Assembly: GCA_900552195.1 (NCBI GenBank)
Contig: URYO01000002.1
Span: 1 to 28,278, forward strand
From: an uncultured Sutterella sp.
GTDB taxonomy: Bacteria; Pseudomonadota; Gammaproteobacteria; Burkholderiales; Burkholderiaceae_F
Reading direction: 5' to 3'
Length of the DNA: 28,278 nt
Both the position numbers and the translations under genes were made by a program. How positions within the stretch are numbered: position 1 is the stretch's first letter; each line of letters begins with the position of its first letter. Under the pieces are notes generated by a model. It was not told where the DNA came from. It saw only the letters and a program-made list of their open reading frames with translations, and did no database searches. Below are positions 16,901 to 23,716 of this stretch, piece after piece.

Positions 16901-17887
16901 ATCTCGAATCTCACCGCCGGAGCCGGTTGAAGCGCCGGGGAACGGGGAGATTGCGGTCGGATGGTTATGCGTCTCGACTTTGAAGACGGAGTGCGTCGGC
17001 TCAACGACGGTGGAATAAGAACGGCCGCCGACGGCGTCTTCATTTCCTCGCGGATACATACGGGCCGTATCGCCGCCCTCGAAAATAGCGGCATTGTCGG
17101 AATACGCAACAATGGTTCCTTCCGGATGAGCCTTATGCGTTTCGCGGATCATGGAAAAAAGTGACTTGTCTTTCTCTTCTCCGTCGATGGTCCAGCTGGC
17201 GTTAAAAATCTTATGGCGGCAGTGCTCGGAGTTGGCCTGAGCAAACATCATGAGCTCAACATCCGTTGGATTGCGGTTCAGCTTGGTAAAGGCATCAATT
17301 AAATATTGAATTTCGTCCTCATTCAATGCCAGACCGAGTTCGACATTTGCCTTTTCAAGCGCTTCTCTGCCTTGTCCGACGATATCGATCGACTGCATGT
17401 CCTTGCCTTTTGCATCGGCAAACACGATGGCCGGATTCACGTCTGGGCTCACGACACTTTCTGTCATGCGATCATGCAGAACGGCAGCGATTGCTTCGCG
17501 TTCTTCGGGCTTGAGGACAGCATTTCCTTTCAGAATCAATTCATAGCAAGTGCCTCGTTCCACTCGAAGCACTTTCTTGAGTCCGCAGTTATGAACGATA
17601 TCCGTCGCCTTAGAGGCCCAGGGAGAAATCGTTCCCAAACGCGGAATAGCCATAAAGCGTTCGGTTGAAGCGGTAACAATTGCTTCCTCTCCGTAGTCGA
17701 GGATCGATTCCAGCGTGTGAAACTCTTCAGAGGAAAGAGCGCCGTCTACATTGACAAAATGAATATAGCGGCTGTTGAGAGTAACAACTTCCGGACAGAT
17801 CTTTTGAATCTTTTTCAAAAGACGTTCCGTCCTAAAGTCGGAAAGTGCACGTGAGGCATCGAGGCGTAACTGTGTCGTATTGCTCAT
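13946..17887 (-). CDS. purL: Phosphoribosylformylglycinamidine synthase PurL (large, single-chain form)
   Basis: Converts FGAR, glutamine and ATP to FGAM, the fourth step of purine synthesis. At 1,313 residues it matches the single-polypeptide proteobacterial enzyme (E. coli 1,295). In order it has the N-terminal PurS-like domain, a linker, the FGAM synthetase core with the two AIRS-like halves ([85 protein letters not shown]), and a C-terminal class I glutamine amidotransferase. The last holds the nucleophile Cys in [14 protein letters not shown] and His/Glu in [10 protein letters not shown]. The ATG at 17887 lacks a close Shine-Dalgarno (AGGA is 13 bases away). It stands alone between terminators on both sides, so it has its own promoter, possibly under the palindrome at 17998. 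Confidence 0.98.
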   Translation of the reverse strand: MSNTTQLRLDASRALSDFRTERLLKKIQKICPEVVTLNSRYIHFVNVDGALSSEEFHTLESILDYGEEAIVTASTERFMAIPRLGTISPWASKATDIVHNCGLKKVLRVERGTCYELILKGNAVLKPEEREAIAAVLHDRMTESVVSPDVNPAIVFADAKGKDMQSIDIVGQGREALEKANVELGLALNEDEIQYLIDAFTKLNRNPTDVELMMFAQANSEHCRHKIFNASWTIDGEEKDKSLFSMIRETHKAHPEGTIVAYSDNAAIFEGGDTARMYPRGNEDAVGGRSYSTVVEPTHSVFKVETHNHPTAISPFPGASTGSGGEIRDEGATGRGARPKAGLTGFTVSALRLPGHEQAWENDRDVSKASEAAPYYGAPSRMASPLEIMIEGPLGGAAFNNEFGRPNILGYFRSFEANVDGTRYGYHKPIMLAGGLGNIRNDQTHKLGLPTGTLLVVLGGPGMRIGIGGGAASSMGAGANSESLDFASVQRGNPEMERRAQEVIDRCWEAGEENPILAIHDIGAGGLSNAMPELADLSGKGAKLDLNKVPVEESGMSPLEIWCNESQERYSLAIDPARLEQFDQYCKRERCPYAVLGEISADDELVVTRRQGEEPAVDMPMSVLLGKTPKMHRDAEYAEPVKMETDKAVDTRKALYEVLAHPTVGSKKFLITIGDRTVGGMTVRDQMVGPWQVPVADAAVTAVSFEEFKGEAMAMGEKTPIAVSNAAAASRMAIGEALTNLVSADVNLDRIILSANWMGACGVKGQDAALYDGVSAASSFCQELGVSIPVGKDSLSMKTSWKDQAGEAKTVVSPVSLVVSAAAPVYDIRNNLLPMFAESVRDSSLLLIDLGHGKDRLGGSVYSQVTQRFDSVTPDMEDPKELKKFLELIRSLSAKGAILAYHDRSDGGLAAALCEMMFASHVGVEIVADALVSKDRTLNQALFNEELGAVIQVARGRAAEVERDFEAAGMGWSLKYLGNLTQDDHLNIYLEGKCVLSEDRVDLQKAWNEVSWQIARMRDNPECVDSEYELISDKHNGGLVLTMGFDPEENLAAPFINTGVRPKVAILREQGVNSQNEMASAFLQAGFDAVDVHMTDLLEGRAKLADFVGLAACGGFSYGDVLGAGGGWAKTILHNAKLQSSFRRFFETPTTFTLGVCNGCQMISQLKDLIPGADHWPAFVRNLSEQFEARLVNVKILESPSIFFTDMTGATLPIVNSHGEGRAYWANPLDEAEAICAACYVDSKQMPTEVYPLNPNGSHGGKTAFTTADGRATIMMPHPERSWRATQMSWRSPLLKNVTPWARIFQNARFWVG

Positions 17888-17997
17888 TTTTAAGCTTTGT
17901 TCCTGTGGGGGAATTCGCTTCCTCCGAGATTGTGGATCAAGATTGAAAGAGGTTTGGAGTCAGTATTCTAATATTTTCGACCTTGCTTCGGACCATT

Positions 17998-18013
17998 GGC
18001 GAAACGGTTTGCC
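17998..18013. promoter_or_regulatory. LacI/PurR-operator-like palindrome upstream of purL
   Basis: GGCGAAACGGTTTGCC is a 16-base imperfect palindrome centred on CG, with outer GGC/GCC and inner AAAC-G-GTTT symmetry. It matches the PurR operator core AAACGnTTT but only about half of the full 16-base consensus. It lies about 110 bases before the purL start. Purine-responsive control is a guess based on position and symmetry. Confidence 0.3.
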
Positions 18014-18032
18014 TCGGTACTGCAGCTTAGGC

Positions 18033-18080
18033 CAAAAACAACAAATCCCAAGGCTCCGAATACTCAGAATTTCTTGGGAT
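18033..18080 (-). terminator. Rho-independent terminator of the uvrA-glycerate kinase unit
   Basis: On the minus strand ATCCCAAG (18080-18073) and CTTGGGAT (18052-18045) form an 8-bp stem, with a small inner CTGA/TCGG stem, followed by TTGTTGTTTTTGG. It starts 25 bases after the kinase stop. A run of six Ts also follows on the plus strand, so it could act in both directions. Confidence 0.8.
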
Positions 18081-18104
18081 ATTTTTTGCATATGTCGGTC
18101 TCAA

Positions 18105-19394
18105 TTACGGGATAAGGATGACACGGTAATCGTTGATGTTGGTCCTTGTGGGGCCGGTATCAAGCAAATCACCGAGTTTGCCGAAGAATTCCTCTGCATT
18201 ATGTTCCTCAAGGTACTGCTGAGGATCTAAGCCCAATTCTTCGGCTCTAGCCATGCTGTCGGGACGCAGAATTGCACCGGCGGCCTCTCCGTTCCCGTCC
18301 ACACCGTCGGTGTCTGTAGCCATGGCGTAGATAGGCTCACACTTGAGTTCCTGAGCAAGCGCCAGCAGGAACTCTGAGCACGGGCCGCCCTTACCGATGC
18401 GTCGGCCGGTCAGCGTTACCGTGCACTCTCCGCCGGATAAAAGCACCACCGGTTTGCGGCGCGGCTTGGAGAGTTCGAGACGAACTTTGCGGGCAACCTG
18501 CTGAGCAACCGCTTTTGCTTCACCGGTAATACCGTCGCCGATAATAACCGGACGCATGCCTTTCTCCTTAAAGAAAGCTGCTGCGACTTGCAGACCTTTG
18601 AAAGAGTTCGCAATGATCTTATTTTTGACGCCGCGCATTCTCGGATCACCGATTTTAGGAGTCTCGGGAATAATGCCGCGAGCACCGTTGCGCAGGTGAT
18701 TCAAAATCGAGGGAGGAGCTTCGACATGCGCCTGGCTCAGATACCACAGAGCATCGGCATAAGTGGAGAAGTCTTCGGCACATGGTCCGGAGGCGATATC
18801 GGAGGGATTGTCGCCGACGGTGTCCGAAATAATCAGAGAAAGGACTTCGGCACCTTTAGCGCGGGCAGCCAATGCGAGCTGACCGCCTTTCACCTGTGAA
18901 ACGTGTTTGCGGACAGCATTGATATGGTCGATGGAAGTGCCGGACTTCAGCAAATCCTCCGTCACCTTCCGAATATCTTCAATGGTGACGCCTTCGACAG
19001 GAAGAGAAAGAAGACTGGAGCCGCCACCCGAAATCAAGGCAAGCAGCAAGCTGCCCTCTTTCAGATGGTCGAGCTGATCCATCATCTTCTGCGTTGCTTC
19101 CAAGTTTGATTTGTCCGGAATCGGATGAGAAGCCTCAAGTACCTGGATCTTATGAGTCTCCTCCGAATGGCCGTGGCGCGTGATCACCACGCCCGTTAAA
19201 TCTTTTTCCGGCCAAGCCTGCTCCACCGCTGCAGCCATACTGGCGGCAGCCTTTCCTGCACCGACGACAACTACATCTCCTTGGAAGGTTGAAGGGATAT
19301 GAGGCGGCACAACCTTATGAGGATCTGCGGCATCAATTGCTACATAGAAGGACTCTACGAGGAGCTCTTCAAAACGGTCTTTTTCTTTAGTCAA
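18105..19394 (-). CDS. Glycerate 2-kinase, MOFRL family (GckA/TtuD type)
   Basis: Phosphorylates D-glycerate to 2-phosphoglycerate, feeding glyoxylate, tartronate or hydroxypyruvate carbon into lower glycolysis; some members were named hydroxypyruvate reductase TtuD. 429 residues with the N-terminal DUF4147 domain (VVVVGAGKAAASMAAAVE near 40, ALISGGGSSLLSLP near 120, INAVRKHVSQVKGGQLA, LIISDTVGDNPSDIASGP) and the C-terminal MOFRL domain (LLSGGECTVTLTGRRIGKGGPCSEFLLAL, ATDTDGVDGNGEAAGA). The only plausible start is a TTG at 19394, supported by GAGG five bases upstream; the next in-frame ATG is some 50 residues into the fold. It follows uvrA after 22 bases and is probably cotranscribed, an unexpected pairing with DNA repair. 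Confidence 0.92.
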   Translation of the reverse strand: MTKEKDRFEELLVESFYVAIDAADPHKVVPPHIPSTFQGDVVVVGAGKAAASMAAAVEQAWPEKDLTGVVITRHGHSEETHKIQVLEASHPIPDKSNLEATQKMMDQLDHLKEGSLLLALISGGGSSLLSLPVEGVTIEDIRKVTEDLLKSGTSIDHINAVRKHVSQVKGGQLALAARAKGAEVLSLIISDTVGDNPSDIASGPCAEDFSTYADALWYLSQAHVEAPPSILNHLRNGARGIIPETPKIGDPRMRGVKNKIIANSFKGLQVAAAFFKEKGMRPVIIGDGITGEAKAVAQQVARKVRLELSKPRRKPVVLLSGGECTVTLTGRRIGKGGPCSEFLLALAQELKCEPIYAMATDTDGVDGNGEAAGAILRPDSMARAEELGLDPQQYLEEHNAEEFFGKLGDLLDTGPTRTNINDYRVILIP

Positions 19395-19416
19395 GGGAAC
19401 CTCTGCTTTATCATTC

Positions 19417-22227
19417 TTAGTTTCCTAGATATCGGGCGGTTTTACTAGCGGGGATTTCTATTAATTCTTCCGGCGTTCCTTCAAAAAGGATTGTTCCTCC
19501 GTCCTCTCCGCCGCCCGGACCCATATCAATAATCCAATCGGCCGCTCGGATAACATCCAAGTTGTGCTCGATAATCAATAACGTATTCCCCGCATCCTGC
19601 AGTTTCTTAAACACCGACAGCAACATCGAAACGTCGTGAAAATGCAATCCGGTCGTCGGCTCATCAAGTACGTACAGTGTTTTCCCCGTTCCCCTCTTGG
19701 AAAGTTCATGCGCCAGTTTCACGCGCTGAGCCTCTCCGCCGGAGAGCGTTGTCGCACTTTGTCCTAACTTGATATAACCAAGTCCGACATCTGCGAGGGT
19801 CCGCAGTTTTCTCGCAACTGCCGGAACTGCCGAGAAGACCTCCAAGGCTTCATCTACGGTCAGATCCAGCACTTCCGCAATATTTCTTCCTTTGTATTCA
19901 ACTTCCAACGTTTCACGATTGTAGCGGGTACCACCGCAAACGTCACATGGAACATACATGTCAGGTAAAAAGTTCATTTCGACTTTTACCAGACCTTCGC
20001 CTTCGCAGGCCTCACATCGACCGCCTTTGACATTAAAGGAGAAACGTCCTGACCCGTATCCCCTCTCTCTCGCAATCGGAGTTTCCGCAAATAAATCACG
20101 AATACCCGCAAGAACGCCGGTATAGGTTGCAGGGTTGGAACGAGGCGTCCGTCCGATGGGACTCTGGTCTACAGCGATGACTTTATCGAAAAACTGGAGA
20201 CCCGACACTGATTTGTAGGGACAAGGCTGAGTTTGCGCACGGTTCAGAGCATGAGCGGCGATGTTGTAAATTGTCTGGTTCACTAAGGTCGACTTGCCCG
20301 AGCCGGACACGCCTGTCACAACGGTCATAAGACCTACGGGCACGGAAACATCTACATTCTTCAGGTTATGGCCCGAAGCGCCTTTGACCTCCAAGAACCG
20401 GCCGTCCGGTTTCTTTCGCTCCGTATTTTGGCGAACTTTAAGCCTGCCGCTGAGGTAAGCTCCCGTCAGGGAATTGGGATCGGCTTCGATTTCTTTCGGC
20501 GTCCCCGCAGCAATGACTTCTCCGCCGTGCACGCCGGCAGCCGGGCCCATGTCCACAACGTAATCGGCAGCTCGGATGGTGTCCTCGTCATGCTCTACAA
20601 CAACCACACTGTTGCCGAGATCTCTCAGCGTTTTCAGCGTGTGAATCAGCTTATCGTTATCACTTTGATGGAGACCGATAGAAGGCTCGTCGAGTACATA
20701 AATAACTCCGCTCAGTCTCGAACCGATTTGACCGGCCAATCGAATTCTTTGCGCTTCACCGCCGGAAAGTGTGTCTGCCCGTCGATCCAAGGTGAGATAG
20801 CTCAGCCCCACATCAATTAAAAACTTCAGACGAAACAGGATTTCGTCGATGAGCTTTTTACCGATATCCAGAGACGCGCCTTCGAGCTTGAGCGTTCGGA
20901 AATAAGTCTCTGCCTTGTCCAACGGAAGCGCCGAAATATCCTGAATGGCTTTTTTGTGCTCTCCCGAACCGATGTAAGTGCTGCGTGCAGCCTCATTAAG
21001 TCGGGCGCCGCGACAAGCAGGACAAGTCTGAAGCGAACGCCATTTTTCAAGATCGGCTTTCACTGCAGAACTTTCAGTTGTCTCAAAACGCCGATTCGAC
21101 ATCGGAATAATGCCTTCGAAGGGCTGCTCGCGAGTGATCTTCTCTCCCTTCGGACTGCAAAAGGTCAGCGATATCTTGTCCTTGGTGCCGTACAAAACCA
21201 TTTCCTGCGCCTCAGGACTCAGTTTTTCCCAAGGCTCATCCAATGAAATATGCTTTGCTTTAGATAAATCCTGAAGCAGCGTGAAGTTGTACGGCTGCGT
21301 GCAGCTCCAGCCCTGTATCGCACCGCTTCTTAGGGAGAGCTCGGGAAATTCAACTACTTTATTGATATCCCAGCCGTCGACCTCTCCCATGCCGTTGCAA
21401 GTCGGACAACTGCCGGTTGGACTGTTAAATGAGAAAAGTTTAGGCTCGAGCTTGGGAACCGAGTATCCGCAGTAAGGACAGGCATATCGGTCGGAAAAGA
21501 CTTCTTCTTCATTGTCATCCATATCAAATGCGATGACCTTTCCGTCCGACAGTCTCAAGGCCGCTTCCGCGCCTTCAGCAATACGCTGACGCGAATCTTC
21601 TTTGACCCTTAGACGATCAACAACAATATCTAAGGTATGAGCGCCCTCTTCGAGTTTCGGCAGCTCATCAATCGTCACAATTTCGCCGTCAATGCGGAAA
21701 CGTGTGTAGCCCCGTGCCTGCAAGTCCTCTAACAAAGAGGCGACATTTGAATTTCTGCCCTTTGAAACCGGTGCAATCAGCAGGGTTCGCTTGCCCTGAT
21801 ATTTCAGAAGAATCTTATCGGCAATTTCAGAAACCGGGAGTGCTTTCAGAGGAATATCGTGGTTCGGACAATACGGCACGCCGATGCGGGCAAATAGCAA
21901 TCGGAGGTAATCATTGATTTCCGTGATCGTTCCTACCGTCGAGCGAGGATTATGACTCGCGCCTTTCTGTTCGATTGAAATGGCGGGAGAAAGCCCTTCG
22001 ATAAGATCTACGTCCGGCTTTTCCATCAGCTCAAGAAACTGACGGGCATATGAGGAAAGACTCTCGACGTAGCGCCGCTGTCCCTCGGCATAGAGCGTGT
22101 CAAATGCTAAGGAACTCTTTCCGGAACCGGAAACGCCGGTAAGGACCACAAGACGGTCCTTGGGAATATCGATATCGATATTCTTTAGGTTATGTGTTCG
22201 CGCTCCGCGGATTCGGATTTCTGACAT
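19417..22227 (-). CDS. uvrA: Excinuclease ABC subunit A, UvrA
   Basis: Damage-recognition ATPase of nucleotide excision repair; it loads UvrB at lesions. The ATG at 22227 gives 936 residues (E. coli 940) beginning MSEIRIRGARTHNLKNI, the usual N-terminus, with AAGGA seven bases upstream. The frame is open to an ATG at 22278, but that would add 17 non-conserved residues. Two tandem ABC modules: Walker A GVSGSGKSS (about 32) and GVSGSGKST (about 640), signatures LSGGEAQRIRLA and LSGGEAQRVKLA, Walker B VLDEPSIGLH and VLDEPTTGLH. Zinc fingers are CPYCGYS with CPTC in the first half and CEACEGEG with CDVCGG in the second. Divergent from ssb across a 315-bp gap. Confidence 0.98.
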   Translation of the reverse strand: MSEIRIRGARTHNLKNIDIDIPKDRLVVLTGVSGSGKSSLAFDTLYAEGQRRYVESLSSYARQFLELMEKPDVDLIEGLSPAISIEQKGASHNPRSTVGTITEINDYLRLLFARIGVPYCPNHDIPLKALPVSEIADKILLKYQGKRTLLIAPVSKGRNSNVASLLEDLQARGYTRFRIDGEIVTIDELPKLEEGAHTLDIVVDRLRVKEDSRQRIAEGAEAALRLSDGKVIAFDMDDNEEEVFSDRYACPYCGYSVPKLEPKLFSFNSPTGSCPTCNGMGEVDGWDINKVVEFPELSLRSGAIQGWSCTQPYNFTLLQDLSKAKHISLDEPWEKLSPEAQEMVLYGTKDKISLTFCSPKGEKITREQPFEGIIPMSNRRFETTESSAVKADLEKWRSLQTCPACRGARLNEAARSTYIGSGEHKKAIQDISALPLDKAETYFRTLKLEGASLDIGKKLIDEILFRLKFLIDVGLSYLTLDRRADTLSGGEAQRIRLAGQIGSRLSGVIYVLDEPSIGLHQSDNDKLIHTLKTLRDLGNSVVVVEHDEDTIRAADYVVDMGPAAGVHGGEVIAAGTPKEIEADPNSLTGAYLSGRLKVRQNTERKKPDGRFLEVKGASGHNLKNVDVSVPVGLMTVVTGVSGSGKSTLVNQTIYNIAAHALNRAQTQPCPYKSVSGLQFFDKVIAVDQSPIGRTPRSNPATYTGVLAGIRDLFAETPIARERGYGSGRFSFNVKGGRCEACEGEGLVKVEMNFLPDMYVPCDVCGGTRYNRETLEVEYKGRNIAEVLDLTVDEALEVFSAVPAVARKLRTLADVGLGYIKLGQSATTLSGGEAQRVKLAHELSKRGTGKTLYVLDEPTTGLHFHDVSMLLSVFKKLQDAGNTLLIIEHNLDVIRAADWIIDMGPGGGEDGGTILFEGTPEELIEIPASKTARYLGN

Positions 22228-22249
22228 CGGTTTTTCCTTTTGTGTGAGC

Positions 22250-22278
22250 ATATTAGCTAAATTCTTCATGGCTTTCAC
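22250..22278 (-). promoter_or_regulatory. Candidate uvrA promoter
   Basis: Minus strand GTGAAA (22278-22273) and TAATAT (22255-22250) with a 17-base spacer, each matching 4/6 of the sigma-70 consensus. Transcription would start about 16 bases before the uvrA Shine-Dalgarno, which supports the ATG at 22227 over the longer frame. No CTGT-N8-ACAG LexA box overlaps it. Confidence 0.45.
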
Positions 22279-22337
22279 CTTTACCCACCCGTGGAGCCAA
22301 CTTTAACGAATACCGCGGAATTCCCTATGGGTGAACG

Positions 22338-22448
22338 CGAGGATAGATGGCGGTCGAACCGGTGAGGTTCGCGTGATAGGAGCATCTGGTAAGGCGTACC
22401 GGTTCCTCACAATCTTCGCGCACGTGAGTGCAGGAGAGTTCATCCTCG
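22338..22448. other. Structured spacer between uvrA and ssb with competing inverted repeats
   Basis: The 315-bp divergent gap (22228-22542) has no convincing gene but is rich in nested complementarity. CGAGGAT (22338-22344) pairs with ATCCTCG (22442-22448). Inside, GAACCGGT (22356-22363) pairs with ACCGGTTC (22398-22405). Alternatively CGAACC (22355-22360) pairs locally with GGTTCG (22366-22371), excluding the former. GTGAGG (22362-22367) matches CCTCAC (22405-22410), and GCAC-GTGA-GTGC (22420-22431) has a GNRA-type loop. This may be a regulatory RNA leader, a small RNA, or protein-binding DNA. I do not recognise a known riboswitch. Small reading frames across it lack ribosome binding sites. 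Confidence 0.45.
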
Positions 22449-22485
22449 TCTGCTCCGTTCGTTTTTCTTCCGGATCGTTAAAATG

Positions 22486-22516
22486 TGCGGCTCGGTCGGA
22501 AAATCAGCCGGCCGCA
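22486..22516 (+). promoter_or_regulatory. Hairpin in the leader of the first ssb
   Basis: TGCGGC (22486-22491) pairs with GCCGCA (22511-22516), continued after a one-base bulge by CGG/CCG, and is followed by TCTTTTATCTC. It ends about 15 bases before the AAGGA ribosome binding site. A TAAAAT (22479-22484) just upstream may be the -10, in which case part of the stem precedes the transcript. It could be an attenuator if transcription starts further upstream. Confidence 0.4.
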
Positions 22517-22542
22517 TCTTTTATCTCTTCAAAAGGAAAATC

Positions 22543-23028
22543 ATGGCCTCTGTGAACAAAGTCATCCTTCTCGGTACGCTCGGACGCGATCCTGAAGTCC
22601 GTTTCTCTGCTAATCAGCTTCCTATCGCATCTTTAAGTCTGGCGACGTCTTCTTTTAGACGCTCCGCAGAAAGTCAGGACAGAATTGAAGAGACCGAATG
22701 GCATCGAGTGACATTGTTCGGACGTCAGACCGAAATCGCTCAACAGTATCTCCGAAAAGGTTCCCGCGCTTACATCGAGGGGCGGCTCCGCACTAGAAAA
22801 TATGAAAAAGACGGACAAACGCATTACGTCACTGAAATCGTTGCAGAACAGCTGCAGCTGATTGACCGCCGCCAGGATTCTCCCGCCGACGGAAACTTCT
22901 CTGACGGAAATTCCGGTTACGCTCCGAGCAGAAGCGCTTCACGCAGCAGCGGATATTCCTCCGGAAACCAGTATGCTTCTCAGCCTAAAACTCAGAACGC
23001 GTTCGACGACGAAGAACCTCCGTTCTAA
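22543..23028 (+). CDS. ssb: Single-stranded DNA-binding protein SSB, copy 1
   Basis: Coats single-stranded DNA and recruits replication and repair partners. 161 residues from the ATG at 22543, with AAGGA upstream; the frame extends to 22483 but the family begins MASVNKVILLGTLGRDPE. The OB fold spans about 1-111 (TEWHRVTLFGRQTEIAQQYLRKGSRAYIEGRLRTRKYEKDGQTHY). A Ser/Gly/Asn-rich linker (about 112-150) leads to the acidic tip ending DDEEPPF, the partner-binding motif. It is divergent from uvrA, the usual place for proteobacterial ssb. It is followed by its own terminator and then a second ssb. The linker is serine-rich and short compared with copy 2. Confidence 0.97.
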   Translation: MASVNKVILLGTLGRDPEVRFSANQLPIASLSLATSSFRRSAESQDRIEETEWHRVTLFGRQTEIAQQYLRKGSRAYIEGRLRTRKYEKDGQTHYVTEIVAEQLQLIDRRQDSPADGNFSDGNSGYAPSRSASRSSGYSSGNQYASQPKTQNAFDDEEPPF

Positions 23029-23038
23029 TCTTGATTTC

Positions 23039-23062
23039 AAGCCGCTTTTCTGCGGCTTTTTT
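23039..23062 (+). terminator. Rho-independent terminator between the two ssb genes
   Basis: AAGCCGC (23039-23045) and GCGGCTT (23052-23058) around TTTTCT, continuing into a run of Ts ending at 23062. It starts ten bases after the first ssb stop, so the second copy needs its own promoter. Confidence 0.9.
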
Positions 23063-23073
23063 ACAGTTTTGTG

Positions 23074-23102
23074 TTTTTATTTCCGAAGGTTGTCGTTAGA
23101 AT
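23074..23102 (+). promoter_or_regulatory. Candidate promoter of the second ssb
   Basis: TAGAAT (23097-23102, 5/6 match to TATAAT) with a weak TTTTTA (23074-23079) 17 bases upstream, between the terminator of copy 1 and the ATG of copy 2. The leader would be about 23 bases. The -10 is good; the -35 is poor. Confidence 0.4.
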
Positions 23103-23131
23103 GAAACGATCAACATGAGGAAGAATTAACA

Positions 23132-23659
23132 ATGGCTTCTGTAAATAAAGTAATTATTCTCGGCAATCTCGGCCGGGATCCTGAAACCCGTTTTTCCGGA
23201 AACAACCTTCAAATCACTTCGATGAGCGTCGCTACGACCTCTTATCGCAGAAGTGCAGAAACTCAGGAGCGCGTAGAAGAAACGGAATGGCACCGTGTGG
23301 TCCTTTTCGGTCGCCAGGCTGAAATCGCTCAGCAGTATCTGAAGAAAGGCTCTCGCGTTTATCTGGAAGGCCGCCTTCGCACTCGCAAATGGGAAAAAGA
23401 CGGACAGACACACTATTCCACCGAAATCTTGGCTGATACGCTGCAGCTGATCGACAGAAAATCCGACGTAGTCGGAGGCGGTCAAAGCTACGCGCCGCAA
23501 AGCAGCGGTGACGGTTTTGAATCTCCGGCCGCTCCGCGCCGCTCTGAATTTACTTCCGGCGCCCCGGCCGCACGTCCTGCAGCGCCTGCTCAGCCGGCAG
23601 CTCCGGTTCCTTCGGCCGCGCCGACGGATGATTTTGAAGCAGACGAAATTCCGTTCTAA
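23132..23659 (+). CDS. ssb: Single-stranded DNA-binding protein SSB, copy 2
   Basis: 175 residues. The OB fold is about three quarters identical by eye to copy 1 over the first 112 residues (MASVNKVIILGNLGRDPETRF, TEWHRVVLFGRQAEIAQQYL, EGRLRTRKWEKDGQTHY). The linker is quite different: glycine, then long alanine/proline-rich (APAARPAAPAQPAAPVPSAAP), ending in an acidic tip DDFEADEIPF. Both copies keep the DNA-binding aromatics and the C-terminal Pro-Phe, so both look functional. GAGGA lies about ten bases before the ATG. Linker composition affects cooperativity and phase behaviour in known SSBs, so the two may differ in role. Ended by a strong terminator. Confidence 0.97.
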   Translation: MASVNKVIILGNLGRDPETRFSGNNLQITSMSVATTSYRRSAETQERVEETEWHRVVLFGRQAEIAQQYLKKGSRVYLEGRLRTRKWEKDGQTHYSTEILADTLQLIDRKSDVVGGGQSYAPQSSGDGFESPAAPRRSEFTSGAPAARPAAPAQPAAPVPSAAPTDDFEADEIPF

Positions 23660-23676
23660 CAAGACCACATATGGTT

Positions 23677-23703
23677 AAGCCGCCCGCGGGCGGCTTTCTC
23701 TTT
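23677..23703 (+). terminator. Rho-independent terminator after the second ssb
   Basis: A perfect 20-base palindrome, AAGCCGCCCG joined to CGGGCGGCTT (23677-23696), followed by TCTCTTT. It lies between the convergent ssb and MacB-like permease genes. On the minus strand no T-run follows it. Confidence 0.85.
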
Positions 23704-23716
23704 GTCCGGAGAACAG

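Noticed and set aside
22228..22542. LexA SOS box between uvrA and ssb
   Set aside because: Expected from other proteobacteria, but I find no CTGT-N8-ACAG or close variant on reading the gap.
22331..22555. A 74-codon frame across the uvrA-ssb spacer
   Set aside because: It ends inside ssb in another frame, has no ribosome binding site, and crosses the inverted repeats that better explain the region.
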